A DNA stretch of 64,000 bases. It comes from Penelope pileata. Taxonomy: Eukaryota; Chordata; Aves; Galliformes; Cracidae. A program made the position numbers and the translations under genes. The notes below the pieces were generated by a model. That model made no database searches, had not been told where the DNA came from, and saw only the letters and a program-made list of their open reading frames with translations. Location of the stretch: assembly GCA_013396635.1 (NCBI GenBank), contig WBMW01000154.1, forward strand, positions 547,744 to 611,743. The letters are read 5' to 3'. Shown one piece after another: positions 60,801-64,000 of this stretch. The first letter of the stretch is position 1. Every line of letters begins with the position of its first letter.

Positions 60801-61230
60801 TGTTTATTGATCACGAAGGGTAACTACTGCCAGGGCACACTTGCACAGTTGGGGTAGATCTGTCAATCTGCACATCTTCTGCATGGGACGTGCTTGTGTG
60901 GCCCCTTCTTCCCTTCCATCACAGTGCCATAACTGCAGCATCTCCAACAAACTGACTGCTGAGAACCAGGTCCAACCCAGCCCTTGGAGAGGTGTCTAGA
61001 CTCTGTAGATCATCTCTGCCCATAAATCACCATCCCTGCACTCCATGCCTGTAGATGAGAGACTCCTGAGGTCTCTCTCAAGTGATACCTCCACCCAAGA
61101 GCTTCCAGTTGCTTCCACCCTTCCTTGTGCAGTACCCCATACCGAAGCAGCCCTAGGACAAGCTATTGGCCACTATAGCAACTCAAAACAACCAGACTGC
61201 TGCCATGCCAGAGTTGACAGTGACACTGGA
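57821..61230. other. Unassigned non-coding stretch
   Basis: A run of 14 A lies at 58074-58087 and a purine-rich patch at about 59655-59680. Frames reach 114 codons (58003-58347) without family features. Confidence 0.55.
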
Positions 61231-61608
61231 TCATAGAATCATAGAATCATTAAGGTTGGAAGAGTTCACTAAGATCATCTAGTCCAACCATCAGCCCATC
61301 ACTACCGTGCCCACTAAACCACGTCCCTCAGTGCCACATCTCCCCTTTTCTTGAACACCTCCAGGGACGGTGACTCTACCACCTCCCTGGGCAGCCTGAT
61401 CCAATGCATTACCACTCTTACAGAGAATACGATTTTCCTAATATCCAACCTGAACCTCTCCTGGCACACCTTGAGGCCATTACCTCTTGTCCTATCTTAC
61501 ACGGGACAAGAGGCCAACCCCTACCTCGCTTCAGCCTCCTTTCAGGAAGTTGCAGAGAGCAATAAGGTCTCCCCTGCACCTCCTCTTCTCCAGACTAAAC
61601 ATTCTCAG
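61231..61608 (-). mobile_element. CR1 LINE 3' UTR fragment
   Basis: The plus strand starts with TCATAGAATCATAGAATCAT (tail in reverse), then TCATCTAGTCCAACCATCAG, CCCACTAAACCACGTCCCTC, AACACCTCCAGGGACGG, CCCTGGGCAGCCTGATCCAA and TCTTCTCCAGACTAAAC. The order of landmarks is that of a CR1 3' UTR on the minus strand, of the same subfamily group as the copy at 38.8 kb but longer. A plus-strand open frame here (61351-61623) is antisense to it and spurious. Confidence 0.95.
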
Positions 61609-62038
61609 AACATATATACCTGAATGTATCCTGGCAGGTACCAGGCTCAGTCCTGGTGGATTATTTTTCAATTGAGAAGATGAAATATGCTCACTGCAGG
61701 GAGCTGGGGAAGGAAACGCCCCGCTGTTCCTTCCTAGTTCCAGATCTGATTTCTCACTCATGGTCTCTAAGCAGACCCCAGCACCCCCATGCAGCTGCCC
61801 AGCACTGGTTGCCATCCTGAGTAAAACTTGCAGCAATTACTGAGTAGCCATCGAACTGGGCTGAGGGTATTCTGGAAGCGCATGGCTCCACAGGGAGATC
61901 AAACTGGAGGGCACACATCGTGCATAGGCATTGCTACCCGCTTTAAACCACTGCTGTTCACACAAAGCCCAGCTTGAGGCCTCTTAAAGTTAAATAAAAG
62001 CCTCCTTGGGACATCAGTGGGCACAGACAGGCTGTGAT
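61609..62038. other. Unassigned spacer between opposed CR1 copies
   Basis: No gene or repeat recognised in about 430 bp. Confidence 0.5.
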
Positions 62039-62289
62039 AAGACAAGAAAAATTGGTTTTAAACTAAAAGGGGAGATTTAGGTTAGATACTAGGAGGATTT
62101 TTCTTAGAGGGTGATGAGGCACTGGAACAGCTGCCCAGAGAGCTGTGGGTACCCCATCCCTGGACGTGCTCAAGGCCAGATTGGATGGAGCCCTGGGCAG
62201 TCTGAGCTGGTGGGCGGCACCCAGCCCATCTCAGGGGCTTGGTAAGGTCCCTTCCAATCCAACCATTCTGTGATTCTGTGATTCTATGG
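62039..62289 (+). mobile_element. CR1 LINE 3' fragment
   Basis: GGTTTTAAACTAAAAGGGGA, GAGGCACTGGAACAGCTGCC, CCCCATCCCTGGACGTGC, CAAGGCCAGATTGGATGG, AAGGTCCCTTCCAATCC and ATTCTGTG/ATTCTATG units form a colinear plus-strand CR1 3' end. It lacks the CCATGGCAGGGGG block of the 54.8-kb copy, having GGGCGGCACCCAGCCC there instead. The 5' end is truncated at about 62039. Confidence 0.95.
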
Positions 62290-63141
62290 TCAGTGGACTT
62301 TGGGTTGGACACACAAAAGCAGCTCCAAGGCCTCTAAAGAAACATTCCCATAAGCTGCAGCAGCACTGAGCTGCCCAGGCTGAGCAGTCCTGGAATAGGT
62401 GCAGGCAACATCTTCCTATGGCAGTTGCTAAAGCACCTAGGAATTTGGCAACCACATTTTTTTTTAGGAGAAAAGAAATAATTAACCTTCACCTCAGGTC
62501 CCAGTTCACATAACCACAGATGAGATTCAACTAATAATTTGCTTGCTTAAGTGACTCATAATAAACACTGTGCGTTTACTTTTGCTTTGAGAGCAGCTGA
62601 TCTTTGGAACAAACCGCCCACAGGCGTAAAATCATGTCACCCATTTGCTGGTTTAACCCTCTGAGTGCACATAATTGTCCAGCTCTGCTGAACTGCTGCT
62701 TGTGGGAAAGCATGGGGTCTGGCAAATTTTATCAGGCATGAAATAATATCCAGGAAGGAAGGGAGAGACGTCACCTATTTCAGGCTAGGATGCTTTCTCA
62801 GGTCAGTGCCCCATGTATGGGTGCAAGGAAGAGGGTGAAGGCAGGGACTGATGATCCCATCCAAAATTGCTGACCAGCTATTTCTGCCTCTTCTGTGGTG
62901 ACATTTTTTTCTTATTACAAGTTCTTCTGAGAATCCTTTTACTCATTAATTATAGATGAGCACTCTCTGTCATCGTTCCCGTACACACTTGCCTGAGCCT
63001 CAGCAGTGCCAGGAACGGATTTGGAGGGCACTAAGACCCAGAACCATGACCTCAGCTGAGCACAGGGCTCAGCAGGACACCATGAGACACTGAGCTGGTG
63101 CCAGTGTCAGGAGGACACATCGCTGCTTCCCAGATATGTGT
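62290..63141. other. Unassigned spacer between CR1 copies
   Basis: Unique sequence with no frame or element recognised. Confidence 0.5.
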
Positions 63142-63351
63142 ACAGACTGAGAGATGAACTCGTTGAGAGCAGCCTGGCGGGTCCTGGTATATGAAAAGCT
63201 GGACATGAGCCAGCAGTGTGCCCCTGTGCCTGGAAGACCAGTGATATCTCAGGCTGCATCAACAGAGGGGTGGCAGCAGGGAGAGGGAGGGAATTGCCTG
63301 CCTTTACTCTGCCGTTGTGAGGCCCCATCTGGAGTACTGCGTCCAGGCCTG

Positions 63352-63590
63352 TGGGTCCCATCATAAAGAAGATGCGGAGCTGTTGGAATGGGTCCAGAGG
63401 AGGCCATGAAGATGACCAGAGGGCTGGAGCACCTGTTCTATGGAGAAAAGCTGAGGGAGCTGGACTCATTCAGCCTGAAGGAGAGAATGCTCTGGAGAGA
63501 TCTCATTGTGGCCTTCCAGTACTTGAAGGGAGCTTATGAGCAGGACGGGCACCAACTTTTTACCACGTCTGATAGTGACAGGACAGGAGG
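63352..63590 (+). repeat. False duplication, copy 1 (239 bp)
   Basis: Identical base for base to 63592-63830. It ends where the true CR1 continues after copy 2 (GGACAGGAGG then AAATGGC), so one copy is superfluous. Confidence 0.95.
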
Positions 63591-63591
63591 N
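63591..63591. other. Single N at contig join
   Basis: One ambiguous base exactly between the two identical 239-bp copies. Confidence 0.99.
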
Positions 63592-63830
63592 TGGGTCCCA
63601 TCATAAAGAAGATGCGGAGCTGTTGGAATGGGTCCAGAGGAGGCCATGAAGATGACCAGAGGGCTGGAGCACCTGTTCTATGGAGAAAAGCTGAGGGAGC
63701 TGGACTCATTCAGCCTGAAGGAGAGAATGCTCTGGAGAGATCTCATTGTGGCCTTCCAGTACTTGAAGGGAGCTTATGAGCAGGACGGGCACCAACTTTT
63801 TACCACGTCTGATAGTGACAGGACAGGAGG
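63592..63830 (+). repeat. False duplication, copy 2 (239 bp)
   Basis: Identical to 63352-63590. Removing 63591-63830 restores a normal, colinear CR1 segment. Confidence 0.95.
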
Positions 63831-64000
63831 AAATGGCTTTAAACTAGAAGAGGGGAAATTTAGATAAGATGTTAGGAAGAAATTCTTTACTCAAAGGGCG
63901 GTGAGGCCCTGGCACAGCTGCCCAGAGAGCTGTGGGTGCCCCATCCCTGGAGGTGCTCAAGGCCAGGTTGGATGGGCCCTGGGCAGCTTGATCTGGTGGG

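Larger units (their letters stand above)
63142..63867 (+). pseudogene. Decayed CR1 ORF2 C-terminal region
   Basis: The conserved peptide blocks appear in different frames: EKLDMSQQCAP near 63195-63230, then RGLEHLFYGEKLRELDSFSL and LIVAFQYLKGAYEQDG from 63418 on (and again from 63658 in the duplicate), closing at a stop at 63867. Frame changes between about 63230 and 63400 show the copy is dead. No catalytic RT or endonuclease part is present. Confidence 0.9.
63142..64000 (+). mobile_element. CR1 LINE, ORF2 end and 3' UTR, running off the window
   Basis: From about 63142 the sequence follows CR1 ORF2 (AAAAGCTGGACATGAGCCAG, GAGGCCCCATCTGGAGTACT, GAGCACCTGTTCTATGG, GTGGCCTTCCAGTACTTGAA) into the 3' UTR (GGCTTTAAACTAGAAGAGG, GCCCCATCCCTGGAGGTGC). 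The tail lies beyond 64000. The copy is inflated by 240 bp because of the false duplication at 63352-63830. Confidence 0.95.

Noticed and set aside
61351..61623. 90-codon plus-strand frame
   Set aside because: Lies antisense within the 3' UTR of a minus-strand CR1.
63388..63867. Two near-identical frames that look like paired genes
   Set aside because: They are the same decayed CR1 ORF2 piece counted twice because of the false 239-bp duplication.
1..64000. tRNA, rRNA, CRISPR array, bacterial operon or CpG-island promoter
   Set aside because: None of their hallmarks was seen; composition and repeats are those of vertebrate non-coding DNA.

Overview
The window reads as non-coding vertebrate DNA, most likely from a bird. 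The main evidence is a set of CR1 LINE fragments that end in the ATTCTRTG-type repeat tail seen in avian (and wider sauropsid) CR1 elements. They occur at about 18.3, 26.0, 38.8, 54.8, 61.2, 62.0 and 63.1 kb. One solo endogenous-retrovirus LTR with a 6-bp target duplication, a few very old MIR/CORE-SINE-like remnants and no primate- or rodent-type SINEs fit the same picture. I cannot name a species.

No protein-coding gene is recognisable. The longest open frame is 181 codons (49,397-49,942) and shows no family signature. The only frames with recognisable protein homology are decayed CR1 ORF2 pieces at 18,398-18,673 (minus strand) and 63,142-63,867 (plus strand). I see no tRNA, rRNA, CpG-island promoter or CRISPR array. 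The window is either an intergenic desert or the inside of a large intron.

Layout: 1-18.3 kb is unique sequence with a homeodomain-site cluster (1.46-1.70 kb), a MIR-like fragment (2.6 kb), a 60-nt pyrimidine tract (5.2 kb) and a group of hairpins (6.6-7.0 kb). 18.3-38.8 kb holds an interrupted CR1, a CR1 tail, microsatellites and two MIR-like fragments at 33.7-35.0 kb. 38.8-45.0 kb holds a CR1 fragment, a possible 194-nt exon and stretches (41.4-43.1 kb) whose texture resembles conserved non-coding DNA. 45.0-45.7 kb holds a 44-bp tandem duplication and the solo LTR. 46-54.7 kb is unique sequence with three small splice-bounded segments. 54.8-64 kb holds CR1 fragments, crowded in the last 2.8 kb.

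Three assembly features matter to any user: two 36-N gaps (18,362-18,397 inside a CR1; 54,928-54,963 inside a poly-A run) and a perfect 239-bp direct duplication around a single N at 63,591, which is almost certainly an unmerged contig overlap.

I did not find an undescribed biological system. The observations most worth checking are the splice-bounded open segments (39,817-40,010 and 46,042-46,113), the palindrome-bearing block at 41.4-41.7 kb, the solo LTR and the false duplication.
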